In this document: piece after piece, positions 1-10,100 of the stretch
Numbering within the stretch: the first letter of the stretch is position 1
How the letters are laid out: the number at the start of each line of letters is the position of its first letter
Origin: Strigamia acuminata
Lineage: Eukaryota > Arthropoda > Chilopoda > Geophilomorpha > Linotaeniidae
DNA length: 27,500 bases
Assembly (NCBI GenBank): GCA_949358305.1
Contig: CASHSZ010000083.1
Location: 1-27,500 of the forward strand
Direction: 5' to 3'
Notes under the pieces: generated by a model
The model's input: only the letters and a program-made list of their open reading frames with translations
Told to the model about the DNA's origin: nothing
Databases searched by the model: none
Program-made: the position numbers and the translations under genes

Positions 1-1923
1 ACTTTATTGTTGAGTAAATGTCGTATTGCGCCGACGAAAAAAGTGACTCTTCCTCGACTTGAATTAACTGCAGCAGTGGTAGGAGTGCGAATGACCAAGT
101 ACCTGTTAGAAAACTTTCTTCCCGGTTACCCGGTCACTGAAGTGCGATACTACTCGGACTCCACCATAACTCTAGCCTGGATAAATTCGGACAAGAACGT
201 ATGGAAGCCATACGTCTCAAACCGTGTTCAAGAAATTATTTCTTCAACCAAACCCGAACAATGGTCTCACGTACCAACGGAATTTAACCCAGCAGATTTA
301 TTGACTCGACCACATAACTCAAAAACATTGATGCAAAATAAACTTTGGTGGTTTGGAGTTGATGTCTCAAAACTAGAAAAAACAGAAATTATACAAGAGA
401 TTCTTCCAGAAGAGGAACGAAAAATTGTAGTGATGACTATTCAAGTTAAAGAAAGTTTTATTGGACAATTCTTCAAACGTTTCCGGAATTACAACAAACT
501 TTTGAGAGTTTTTTCGTATATTTTGCGATGGAAAAACAAACTTTTGCGCGGTGAGCCTCTCTCGCCACTCGAGTTAGAGGACAACCAATTGAAGATCCTG
601 CAGTTTTCTCAGAAATTACATTTTTCTGAGGAGATTGATGATGTGAAAAACAAAAGAAAACTGTCTAAACACTCCACCCTACGCAATTTCGAGCTCTTCA
701 TTGACGAGGACGGATTACTTCGACTTCGTAGCCGCTTGAAAAAATCTTTATTGACATTTGATGAAGTGTATCCGATTATTTTGCATTATGATAGTTGGAT
801 AACAAGACTGTTAATTAAAAAAGTGCATTTGGAGTTGCTTCACAGTGACATAAGCGAAACCTTGTATCACTTACGCGAACGATTTTGGATTATTAGAGGA
901 AGAAGAACTATACAAACAGTTATACGAGAATGTGAGATTTGCAGACGAGGAAAACTTGCACGCAACAACCCTTCAACGGGTGACCTTCCTGCTGAACGTG
1001 TGACACCAGCGGCGCCATTCCAAAACACAGGAGTTGACCACTTGGGTCCAATTTATGTCGGCAGCAACAAGAAGGAAAAGAAAAAAGTTTACATCTTGCT
1101 TTTCACGTGTATGGTGACCCGTTCCATACATTTAGAAGTATCAGAGGACCTTTCTGTGCCAAAGTTTTTGCTTGCAATGAGAAGATTTGGGGCACGCCAC
1201 GGATACCCCGGGAAGATTTTCTCTGGCAACAGTAAGACGTTTGAGCGCGGAAGCCTCGAATTACAATCATGGGGGAAACTCATCGGTCATTCAGATGTGA
1301 AAACTTTCCTATCCGAAAAGAGAGTGCTTTGGACTTTCATCCCACCGCTGTCTCCATGGATGGGCGGAGCGTGGGAGCGCTTAGTCCGCTCAGTAAAAGA
1401 TAAACTTCGAAAAACTTTGCTGCGCAGCACTGTTGACTTGGAAACTCTCCAAACATTGGTCTTGGAAATAAGTTCAGTGCTAAATTCCCGACCCTTAAGT
1501 TACGTCCCAGACAGTGGAGATGGTGGTAGAATTTTGGCACCTGAAAACTTTCTATCAGGAGGCATGCCAAAATACGTAATAAACAAACAACTGAGTGCAA
1601 TTAAAAAATCAGATTTAAGAAAACTGGACATTAAACGACGCCAATTTATTTGGGAGTTCTGGAAAATTTGGAAAAAGAGTTACCTCATGCAATTGAGGAA
1701 TTTTTATGAATCCAAAGGTGATAAGTTCTTCAAAAACCCTAAAGTAGACCAAATAGTGCTTCTAGAAAAAATGGGTACTAACCCATATTTTTGGCCACTT
1801 GCCAGGATAAAAGAAATTTTTCCCGGTGAGGATGGTCAAATCCGTGTGATAAAAGTTGTGCTACCCGATGGACGTGAGTTGAAAAGGTCAGTCAAGCATG
1901 TGAGAGCCCTAGAACTTGAGTGA
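1..1923 (+). CDS. BEL/Pao Pol, C-terminal part: RNase H, integrase, DUF5641-like domain (5' partial)
   Basis: The frame is open from base 1, so this is the tail of a longer polyprotein and has no start codon here. In order it holds: the end of RNase H (LPRLELTAAV, YYSDSTITLAW, HVPTEFNPADLLTRP); an HHCC zinc-binding region (HLELLHS ... CEIC, about 826-945); the integrase core; and a C-terminal domain like that following BEL integrases (GEDGQIRVIKV ... RALELE). The integrase would insert the cDNA into the host chromosome. Its first Asp (GVDHLGP, codon 1036-1038) and the Glu (GAWERLVRS, codon 1375-1377) are present. The second Asp is not: the usual SDNGTNF motif reads SGNSKTF, with Gly at 1225-1227. 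The frame has no stops or frameshifts, so the copy is young or only lightly decayed, but integration activity is doubtful. Confidence 0.9.
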   Translation, partial: TLLLSKCRIAPTKKVTLPRLELTAAVVGVRMTKYLLENFLPGYPVTEVRYYSDSTITLAWINSDKNVWKPYVSNRVQEIISSTKPEQWSHVPTEFNPADLLTRPHNSKTLMQNKLWWFGVDVSKLEKTEIIQEILPEEERKIVVMTIQVKESFIGQFFKRFRNYNKLLRVFSYILRWKNKLLRGEPLSPLELEDNQLKILQFSQKLHFSEEIDDVKNKRKLSKHSTLRNFELFIDEDGLLRLRSRLKKSLLTFDEVYPIILHYDSWITRLLIKKVHLELLHSDISETLYHLRERFWIIRGRRTIQTVIRECEICRRGKLARNNPSTGDLPAERVTPAAPFQNTGVDHLGPIYVGSNKKEKKKVYILLFTCMVTRSIHLEVSEDLSVPKFLLAMRRFGARHGYPGKIFSGNSKTFERGSLELQSWGKLIGHSDVKTFLSEKRVLWTFIPPLSPWMGGAWERLVRSVKDKLRKTLLRSTVDLETLQTLVLEISSVLNSRPLSYVPDSGDGGRILAPENFLSGGMPKYVINKQLSAIKKSDLRKLDIKRRQFIWEFWKIWKKSYLMQLRNFYESKGDKFFKNPKVDQIVLLEKMGTNPYFWPLARIKEIFPGEDGQIRVIKVVLPDGRELKRSVKHVRALELE

Positions 1924-3300
1924 TTTTTCTTTTGTGATTTTTTGCGTGGTTCTCCATCTCTGTCCTCTCGCCGGCAATTCGCTGTTGCAAGACAGCGTAG
2001 AAATTGTTGTGCTATTTTATTGTCAATATTTTTTACCATTTACTTTGAGTTGATTAAAATCTTTAAGTGTTTTAATTTCCTTTGCCTAATTGGTATTTTT
2101 TCACTTTTCAGATTTTTATTGCTTATTAAAGTGTTTTGACTTGATTTTTATTCATACTTTTCAATATTTAGTAGTGTTTATGCTTTGTATTGATTTCAAA
2201 TATCTTATTCCGTGCATTTATTGATTTATTCACTTGTTTTTTGAGAGTTTGTGTTGATTCCGAACTGTTTTGGTGCAAATTTCGTTCCCTAGCATACATT
2301 TGCGATGCTAGTGACGTCATTTTTCTGTTTCCCGTAAAGTTACGGTTCCGTCTTCTAACCTTTTGTTTAGTACTTTTCAAATCACTTGGAATTTTATTAA
2401 GCATTCGTTTAGACTAATTCAAGCATGCTCTTTCTATCTAGATGCATCAAAACTGCTTTGGAATTTCCGTTTGGTTGGTTTGAATGTTCGTTTCCGTCTG
2501 CCATAAAAGCGCAGCCGGGAATGTTCGTTTGGCCGATAAATTCGTATTTATTCAACTTGTGTGTAATCACTCGGTGTTTTGTGAAGAGAATGAACAAATA
2601 TTCTTATTATTTAATCTATTCTTTATTGCATAATTACATTTAGTGCTTTTTATTCCATTTTCGTGTTGTTTTGAAGCTTTTGTAATGTTCGCCGGACGCC
2701 ATGTTTGATCCAACACCTTTGTTATGTTCGCCGGTCGCCATGTTTGTCCCAAGCGACTGTTTACATTTAGTAATCGTTGTTTATGTATTTTATATCACAT
2801 AATTTGCATTTACTATTACATTGCTTTATTATTCAGTGTGTATTCTTTGATAATTTTGTGTTTTTGTTGCGATCAAAATTCAAATGTTAACGTTATGTCA
2901 TATTCGAAGCCTGTGATTGGCTATTTTCAATCCTTTTTTTCCGAGATCGGTTTATTGCAAATATCTCATTGTTTAACGTGTTTTTGGACATTGTTGTGAT
3001 TAGCTTTTTTGTTCACCGCATTCTTGTGGTCATTTCAATGTAATTCAATGTATTTTTAGTGCATTTTTAAGCAAATGCCAACTTTGCCGTAATCTTGTTT
3101 CCTCCGTTACCATGGTAACGGAATCTTTCGTGTATCTGTATTTCGCCGCTATCGGCCTGGCGCGTGCCATATTCGGTACTGCGCATGTGCGGTTCTCTAA
3201 GAACCAATCTAATTGCTGTAATTTCTTCAGTTATTAACCAACCTTTGAATAAATGTGTTGTGTTTTATTAGCTCTTGTTTTAGGTTTATTTTCAAACACA
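1924..3300 (+). promoter_or_regulatory. Noncoding 3' region and probable 3' LTR of BEL element 1
   Basis: No credible gene is present; open frames here are short and unconserved in appearance. The stretch is T-rich at the start. It holds a direct repeat of a ~25-base motif (tgttcgccgg..gccatgtttg) at about 2685-2709 and 2723-2748, then a cluster of promoter-like sites at 3103-3212 and an AATAAA at 3248-3253. Promoter sites followed closely by a poly(A) signal are the usual U3-R layout of an LTR. Neither the TG start nor the CA end could be fixed without the partner LTR. Confidence 0.45.
3103..3212. promoter_or_regulatory. Palindromic X-box with NRF1-like and CCAAT sites
   Basis: Positions 3103-3122 are a perfect 20-base palindrome whose core GTTACCATGGTAAC (3106-3119) fits the RFX-factor X-box consensus (GT-N-RCC / GGY-N-AC with an AT centre). 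Downstream come TGCGCATGTGCG (about 3180-3191), one base off an NRF1 site, and a CCAAT box (about 3204-3208). An AATAAA follows at 3248. The cluster would be the U3 promoter of BEL element 1. Factor binding is inferred from motif match only. Confidence 0.45.
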
Positions 3301-3540
3301 TTCAATGTGTAGTGAGTAGTTTAAAAATTCTCAGGCCAACTTATGTTCCCGCCACCTATTGGATACTTGGTGCAGGTGTTCTCCACATTGTTCCAGCGGT
3401 ACAACAATGCCATTTGTTGCGGATTTATTGCTTTCCAGTGCGATTTTCGTACTAGCCACGTCATACGACCTTGGGCGAGCTCAAGTGTCTGGAAATTGGA
3501 TACACATCGCCGTTCCTTTCTGTCTGTCTTGTTGACCTGC
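3301..3540. other. Noncoding spacer, nothing recognised
   Basis: About 240 bases between the probable LTR and the satellite. I see no gene, RNA or repeat unit that I can name. It could include host flank of BEL element 1. Confidence 0.3.
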
Positions 3541-4690
3541 AACAAAGTCAACTGTGATGAGATCAAAAGTCTATTCTCCCAAATCGTTGCTAGGATGTTG
3601 CTAAAACTTGCATTGAAGGTTTCTAGTAAGGTTTAAACACTATATCTGAACATTCTGAGACATTGGACTTGTGGTGTTTGTGCCAAGTCAACTGTGATGA
3701 GATCAAAAGTCTATTCTCCAAAATCATTGCTTGGATGTTGCTAAAACTTGCATTGAAGGCTTCTAGTAAGGTTTACACACTATTTCTGAACATTCAGAGA
3801 CATTGGTCTTGTGGTGTTTGTGCCAAGTCAACTGTGATATCAAATGAGCTCCAAAGTCCGTTCTCAAAAATCATTGCTTGGATGTTGCTAAAACTTGCAT
3901 TGAAGGCTTCTACTAAGGTTTAAACACTATTTCTGAACATTCAGAGACATTGATCTTGTGGTGTTTGTGCTAAGTCAACTGTGATGAGATCAAAAGTGTA
4001 TTCTCCCAAAATCATTGCTTGGATGTTGCTAAAACTTACATTGAAGGCTTCTAGTAAGGTTTAAACACTATTTCTGAACATTCAGAGACATTGATCTTGT
4101 GGTGTTTGTGCTAAGTCAACTGTGATGAGATCAAAAGTCTATTCTCCCAAATCGTTGCTAGGATGTTGCTAAAACTTGCATTGAAGGTTTCTAGTAAGGT
4201 TTAAACACTATATCTGAACATTCTGAGACATTGGACTTGTGGTGTTTGTGCCAAGTCAACTGTGATTAGATCAAAAGTCTATTCTCCAAAATCATTGCTT
4301 GGATGTTGCTAAAACTTGCATTGAAGGCTTCTAGTAAGGTTTACACACTATTTCTGAACATTCAGAGACATTGGTCTTGTGATATCAAATGAGCTCCAAA
4401 GTCCGTTCTCAAAAATCATTGCTTGGATGTTGCTAAAACTTGCATTGAAGGCTTCTACTAAGGTTTAAACACTATTTCTGAACATTCAGAGACATTGATC
4501 TTGTGGTGTTTGTGCTAAGTCAACTGTGATGAGATCAAAAGTGTATTCTTCCAAATCGTTGCTAGGATGTTGCTAAAACTTGCATTGAAGGCTTCTAGTA
4601 AGGTTTAAACACTATATCTAAACATTCAGAGACATTGGTCTTGTGGTGTTTGTGCTAAGTCAACTGTGATGAGATCAAAAGTGTGTTGCG
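3541..4690. repeat. ~140-base tandem satellite in a four-unit higher-order repeat
   Basis: The motif gtcaactgtgat recurs at 3547, 3687, 3827, 3973, 4114, 4254, 4518 and 4658, giving units of about 140-146 bases. One further unit near 4380 lost this motif through a ~23-base deletion. Units differ by diagnostic variants: A has tatatctgaacattctgag, B has aaggtttacacac, and C has the gatatcaaatgagctcc insertion. The order A-B-C-D (3547-4113) is repeated as A'-B'-C'-D' (from 4114), so a block of about 567 bases was duplicated. The short open frames are accidental. Confidence 0.9.
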
Positions 4691-7139
4691 AATTGCAACA
4701 GGAAATGATGCAAATCTGAAAAGGAGGAATTTTGTTTCAAGTTAATTCTTATTGACTGGAATCAAAGAGTTACTCATCTGAAATTACCGCTCTTCAAAGT
4801 GATGCGAGTTGTGCTTGAGCCATCACAAAAGCTCTTCACAGTAGATCTGAAAGACATGGGTTCAGATTATTCTAGTTATTTAATTTATACAGTTAAATTA
4901 ATTAATATTTTATTACCTTCAAATCTTGCATAGGTTGAGTCTGGTGTTGTAGTTGAGTTCTTCCTGGTTCTTTATTTGAGTTGATTTGTATTTCTTAGCT
5001 GCTAACCTGAAGGGAAAAAGTGTTAAATTCAATATCAAAAAGTTATCCTAAAAATCCGTAAAATATACCATTTTGTAGAGTTTTTCAAGCTCTTTCCAAT
5101 GGGCTATAGAGCAGAATTTTAGGACCTACGGTTGAGGCGCTACGAGGGCCGCAAACATCGCGAGGTGCACCTTTAAGCCTAAAAGTGCATCCTTGTATCT
5201 GTACATTGTTACAGACAATGTCAGTTGCCTGCAACATCTTAGAATGAGTTAGTTAGTTAATATTAAGATAATTTAATATGGAAATACCTGTAATCACATG
5301 CCTAGTTGTTCCTGGCTTTGAAATGCAGTGCTTGCCTCCAATCCTTGACAATGAGGAAGCCATGTTGGTTTCAGTGCTGCACTGAAGGTTGTTTGGATCT
5401 GAAAATAGTCAGATATCATGGGTTTTAATATTTGTTAATTATTCTATTAATATTTAAGGAATATTAATGTACATTAGCAATTTTTCTGTTAGGTTTAAAG
5501 TTGGAAAATATTAATTCTCAGGGTTTTCAAGCTTTAAGCAATCTAATTGGCTGTTGGCTTCTAGGGCTAAATCTGAAGCAGTATTTATGTATAGTGATCA
5601 TATTTCAATGTATTCTATCTACTATGTACCTTGTTTTTATTGCTCTAGGACTATCAGTAATTCTTTGTAAGCTCTAACTTGAATTGTAAGTAATTAATCA
5701 AATGTATTTAGGTTTAAGCTGGAACCAAATACGGAAACCTATTGGGACCAGCATACATTGTTACTCTTCTTATGTACAGGAGCCTTAAAGGTTTCTAGTG
5801 TTTTTATTGATGATCTTATTGTTAAAGGGTCAGCTCCAACACTTGTTTGGTTGACCTATAATTGTTTAAAGTGTATGATCTTTGTTTGCACATGCTTTTG
5901 TGTATTGTATCAGAGTTCTTTCAAAGAAGTTATATAAAGAAGTTGTTCTTTTCCTCTCTCTTAGTGTTCTTGCCTTAGGCCTAATGGAAGAGTAGGAAAA
6001 AACACTCTTTTCCCCACCCAGCTGGGTTCCTGGGACAACTAGATGAACTACTACTGATCAACAACTTCCCAGCAATCCAGACAAGGAAAGAATGATCTTT
6101 CAACATGTAAATTCAGGGAATTCATGCAAGGTAGAAGAAACCACATATTTTACCATCAGATACCACTATACATCAAACAAGATGGCTGCTGAGCCATAAT
6201 CCTTAACACATTGCCATGCTGGTTAGCAACAGAGCAATTGTTTTTCTGGTGCCTTCTGTGAACCAGGATGACTGAAACAGGGATGCAGTGATTTTCCACA
6301 TCAAGGAGCAAGCAGCACACAAGAAAGGCATTAGTGTTTATTCAGTGATCATTCATACTAGGCCTAATGTATACAAGTGTGAGCTGATGATATGCAGTGT
6401 CATCTTGTGAGAGCTTCAGTCAGTATTCAACTGGATTCAAGGGTTCAACTGCAGTACACCTGAGAGGCCAGGAGTGAAAGAAAGCTGAGTTCTTCAAACA
6501 TCAGGGCAGCATTTCCATGAGGATTTCTACAAGAGTCTTGAAGTGTCAACCTGCTGCTGGATGCCTGCTTGAGCCTGAACTGGTGTGGTGGTCAACTGTA
6601 CAAGCAAGACACAACGCAATCTACTGGTGGGATTCTTCAACCTGGAAGAAGATATAGTTTTAAGATTTTCAATTGTGAATTTGAATTGTATTTTTCTTTG
6701 CTGTACCTTTGCATGAATTGTTCAGTGGTATTCTAGTTGCTAGTACCTAGTATGGGGGGAAAAGCAGTTATATTATAAGAAATATAGAGTAGATATTTTT
6801 TGTCAGTTTGAGAGATTAGTAGAGAGACAGGTTAGACATAAGGGATCGAGACACAAGGGATTCCTTCAACTTAGTTAAGCTTGACCAGTCAGCTGGACAA
6901 CAATAGAGGCTTCACAGAACTACCCAGGTAGGGAAGCATTTACACTTTCTCTTACTATAAGATACCCATTAAGGGTTAAGTCCCTCATTGGTTTATAGAG
7001 TTAAGATACCTTTTGGTGGGTTCCTTGTCTGCATTGTGACCCAGGGGTATTGGATACTAACACAATTACTAGTATAAGAGTATTAGTATAAGAAGCGATA
7101 TACTTTAAGAGAGTGAATAGAATAAGTTACTCTAAGAAG
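4691..7139 (+). other. AT-rich noncoding stretch: probable 5' LTR and leader of BEL element 2
   Basis: No gene was recognised in these 2.4 kb. The sequence is CpG-poor compared with everything after 11358. A TATATAAAG lies at 5931-5939, followed by a small ggaaaa/ttttcc hairpin near 5996-6015. Two sites contain TGGGTTCC (about 6023 and 7017), and either could be a tRNA primer-binding site because such sites begin TGG. If the TATA box is the LTR promoter, the LTR would end near 6020 and leave a leader of about 1.1 kb. I could not confirm this without the other LTR. Confidence 0.35.
5931..5939 (+). promoter_or_regulatory. Candidate TATA box of BEL element 2 LTR
   Basis: TATATAAAG stands about 1.2 kb upstream of the gag start, and a pyrimidine-rich ctctctctta-type start region lies ~25-30 bases downstream. 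It is the best TATA match in the leader region. Its use is inferred. Confidence 0.3.
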
Positions 7140-10100
7140 ATGTCCGAGACAAAAGAGGACATAAGACTGATGTCAGCTCCTACTTCGAGAGTGACCTCTC
7201 CTATTCCGAGGACATCAGCTGGACGTTTGACTGGACATTTAACTGGATCTCAGGCTGGATTTCCACTTGGACAACAGACTGGACCTCCGCCTGTACTTCA
7301 GACTGGACCTCAGACCGGAACTCAGGCTGGACTTTCAGCTGGACATCATACTGGACACTTGACCGGACCTACTAAGGATGAGATCCGATTACAGGAAGCC
7401 GTATGGGATACGCACACCGGAGGTTTAGAGAACCTTTTAGATGAGTCCAGGGACATTTGTGATGCCGGAGAACTCGAAGCCATAGCTGCATCTGCAGAAG
7501 GAAAAGTTACTCGGATGATTAATGGTCTCAACGAACTGAAGAAGCTGGTTGACCTCAAACAATACATGAACAATGTTACTCGAGCCGAAGAAGTTAAGGA
7601 CAAGATGGACTTGTTACGGAAAAGAGCCGATGTCGCAATGCGATCAATTTCTCGATTAGGAGGAACCAGTATTGCCGACACTTCAGCCAACTTGACCGCC
7701 TCAGGGTTGAACTCGTCCATGGTTGCAAGAAGGAAAAACTCCAAGTTGCCTAAACTTGAGTTAGAGAAGTTTAGCGGAGACGTGCTTCACTACAGGTCAT
7801 TCCTGGGTGGATTCGACACAGCGGTCCACAATGATCCTGATTTGACCGAAACCGAGAAGCTGCAATACCTACGTGCAAGCTGTACCGGAGAAGCATCGGC
7901 CTTGATTTCTTCTTTTCCATTGACCACTGGGTCATACGAACTTGCTAGAGCCGAGTTGACGAGGAGTTATGGAGCTGAAGACACGCAACGGGTTGCACTG
8001 ATTAAGTCAGTGAAAAGTGCCAAGCCAGTGAAAGACTTGCACCCCGTTAAGGCAGTGAAGAGTTTGCTTACCCAGATTTCATCGGCTGTACGCCTACTGG
8101 CACAGCTAAAAGTGCCTGTTGAAACATCAGGGATGTTCTTAGCACCGGAAATTTTGAAGAAATTTCCAAAGAAGATCGTCGTTCGTTTCTATGAGAAGCA
8201 TGGAGCGAAGTCCGACAATTTAGTTACCCTGCTCGACTTTATCTCCGACGAAGTAACAAACGTGGAACGCGTTGAAGATGCTTTGGGATCAGAGAGGCAG
8301 GTGAAGGTTGACAAGACAGAGTCAACAAAAGAAAGTCCGAGGTCATCCATGGCAACATGCGTTGCGATTCAACAGACAAGAGGGACTAGAAAGGAATTGC
8401 CAAGGCATAAGTGCGCCTTTTGCAATAGCAACGAGCATCATAATGGCAGTTGCAAGAAATTGATGGACGTAGCGAAGAAGTTGGAGATTATAAGGAAAGA
8501 TAAATTATGCTTTAACTGTCTTCATACCGGACATCAAATGCGCGACTGTAGCATGAAGTTTTCCTGCCAACATTGCGGTGGACGTCATCACACAACGATC
8601 TGCCGAAAGATGTTAGTCAAAGTGGACTCAGGCAAGGAAAAGTCACCAGGTGAAGCAACAGTGAGCGTCTCGTTGGTCGCATCCGATCAGCTGCAACTTA
8701 TGGTCTTTACTGCGGACCTGAAGATCCCAGGTGGAAAGTTCCATAGAGTTCGCGGAATCATAGACCCAGCGAGTCACCGTTCATTTATAGTCAAGAGTCT
8801 TGCGCAGAAGCTGAAACTGAAGAAAGACGGAGAAGTTCATGTAGCCACACAGCGGTTCAATGATCAGACGCCGAAGTCAACTTGTCATGATGTTCATCAC
8901 CTGAAGTTGAAATCTCGACATGACAGAAAAGGACTTCTGGTATCGGCCTTAACAACGGATTGTCTCCCTTTTGTATCAGGAGTGGTAGACCCAGAAGCTG
9001 TCCGAAGGATTAAAGGCCTGGGACTGGAGCTAGCTGAAGAGTTGCCGTCACAGACGAATGACATTGAGATCCTGCTCGGTGTAGATGTCTGGTGGGAGGT
9101 GTTCATCAACGGAAGGAAGAGACTTAATAAACAGTGTGGACTGATCAAGACCATATTTGGATGGATCGTTTCAGGAGCAATTGGACACCAAAGTTTGCTT
9201 CCTGACGCTAACATGTTGATCACCAATGCTAACTGGAATACTTCTCCTGAGTACAAAGAATTGGAAAAGTTATGGACGCTTGACTCAATTGGGATAAACC
9301 CTGGTGAGAAGACATCCGATTTCGTGAGAGATCGATTTGACAAGACCGCCACTCGTCTTCCGAATGGACGGTATGAAGTCTCATTACCTACGAATGAGAA
9401 AATTGGTCAATTGGATCAAAACTGGAATTTGGCACTGAACCAATTGGGTTCGACCTTGAGGAGAATTGACGACAATGAAGATCACAAAGCTCGTTACGAT
9501 AAAGCGATGTGGGAATATGTTGAACAGGATCATGCCGAGCAAGTTCCTAAAGAAGAGAGGTTTCTAGACAAGGACACCTATTACATTCCACATCACCCAA
9601 TCATACGAGAAGACAGGGATACAACGAAGTTCCGTGTTGTCTTCAATGCTTCCTCCTCCAAGAAAGGCCAATATTCACTCAATGATTGTCTGTATCCGGG
9701 GCCGTCCCTGAATCCGGATATAATTCTAGTGATGATTCGGTTTAGATTGTATTGCATCCCAGCAATAGCCGACATCAAACAAGCTTTTTTGCAATTTTCG
9801 ATCAACCCGACATACAGAAATTTTCTGAGATTTCTATGGGTTGCCAAGGACTATTTCTCCAAACCATACTCATGGGAAAGTCTATGGGAGAACTTAGTAG
9901 TTTTACGTATGACAGTCGTTCCGTTCGGAGTTAATTCATCGCCATTCTTACTCTGTGCTGCGATCCGCAAGCAAGCCAAGCTCTTCATTGACGTTTACCC
10001 GAAGGAAGCGGAAGCGTTAGATCAAGGGATTTACATGGACGATTTAACTTCAGGAGGCGACGGTACACAAGACACATCAGAACACTGTGGGCTATTGCGT

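Larger units (their letters stand above)
1..3300 (+). mobile_element. BEL/Pao LTR retrotransposon, 3' part (element 1)
   Basis: The window opens inside the RNase H domain of a BEL/Pao polyprotein, which runs through the integrase to a stop at 1921-1923. About 1.3 kb of noncoding DNA with promoter-like sites and an AATAAA (3248-3253) follows and is the probable 3' LTR. I could not fix the LTR ends because the 5' LTR is outside the window. The right boundary near 3300 is a guess based on a cacaca-like end. Over the first ~75 shared residues the protein is about three-quarters identical, counted by eye, to BEL element 2 at 7140, so the two are related but distinct families. Confidence 0.8.

Noticed and set aside
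3663-3923. 86-codon frame inside the 140-base satellite
   Set aside because: It is repeated with the satellite units and interrupted in other copies.
6973-6981. GGGTTAA as a possible piggyBac right end
   Set aside because: It lies in the BEL element 2 leader with no matching left end nearby, and a 7-base match is expected by chance.
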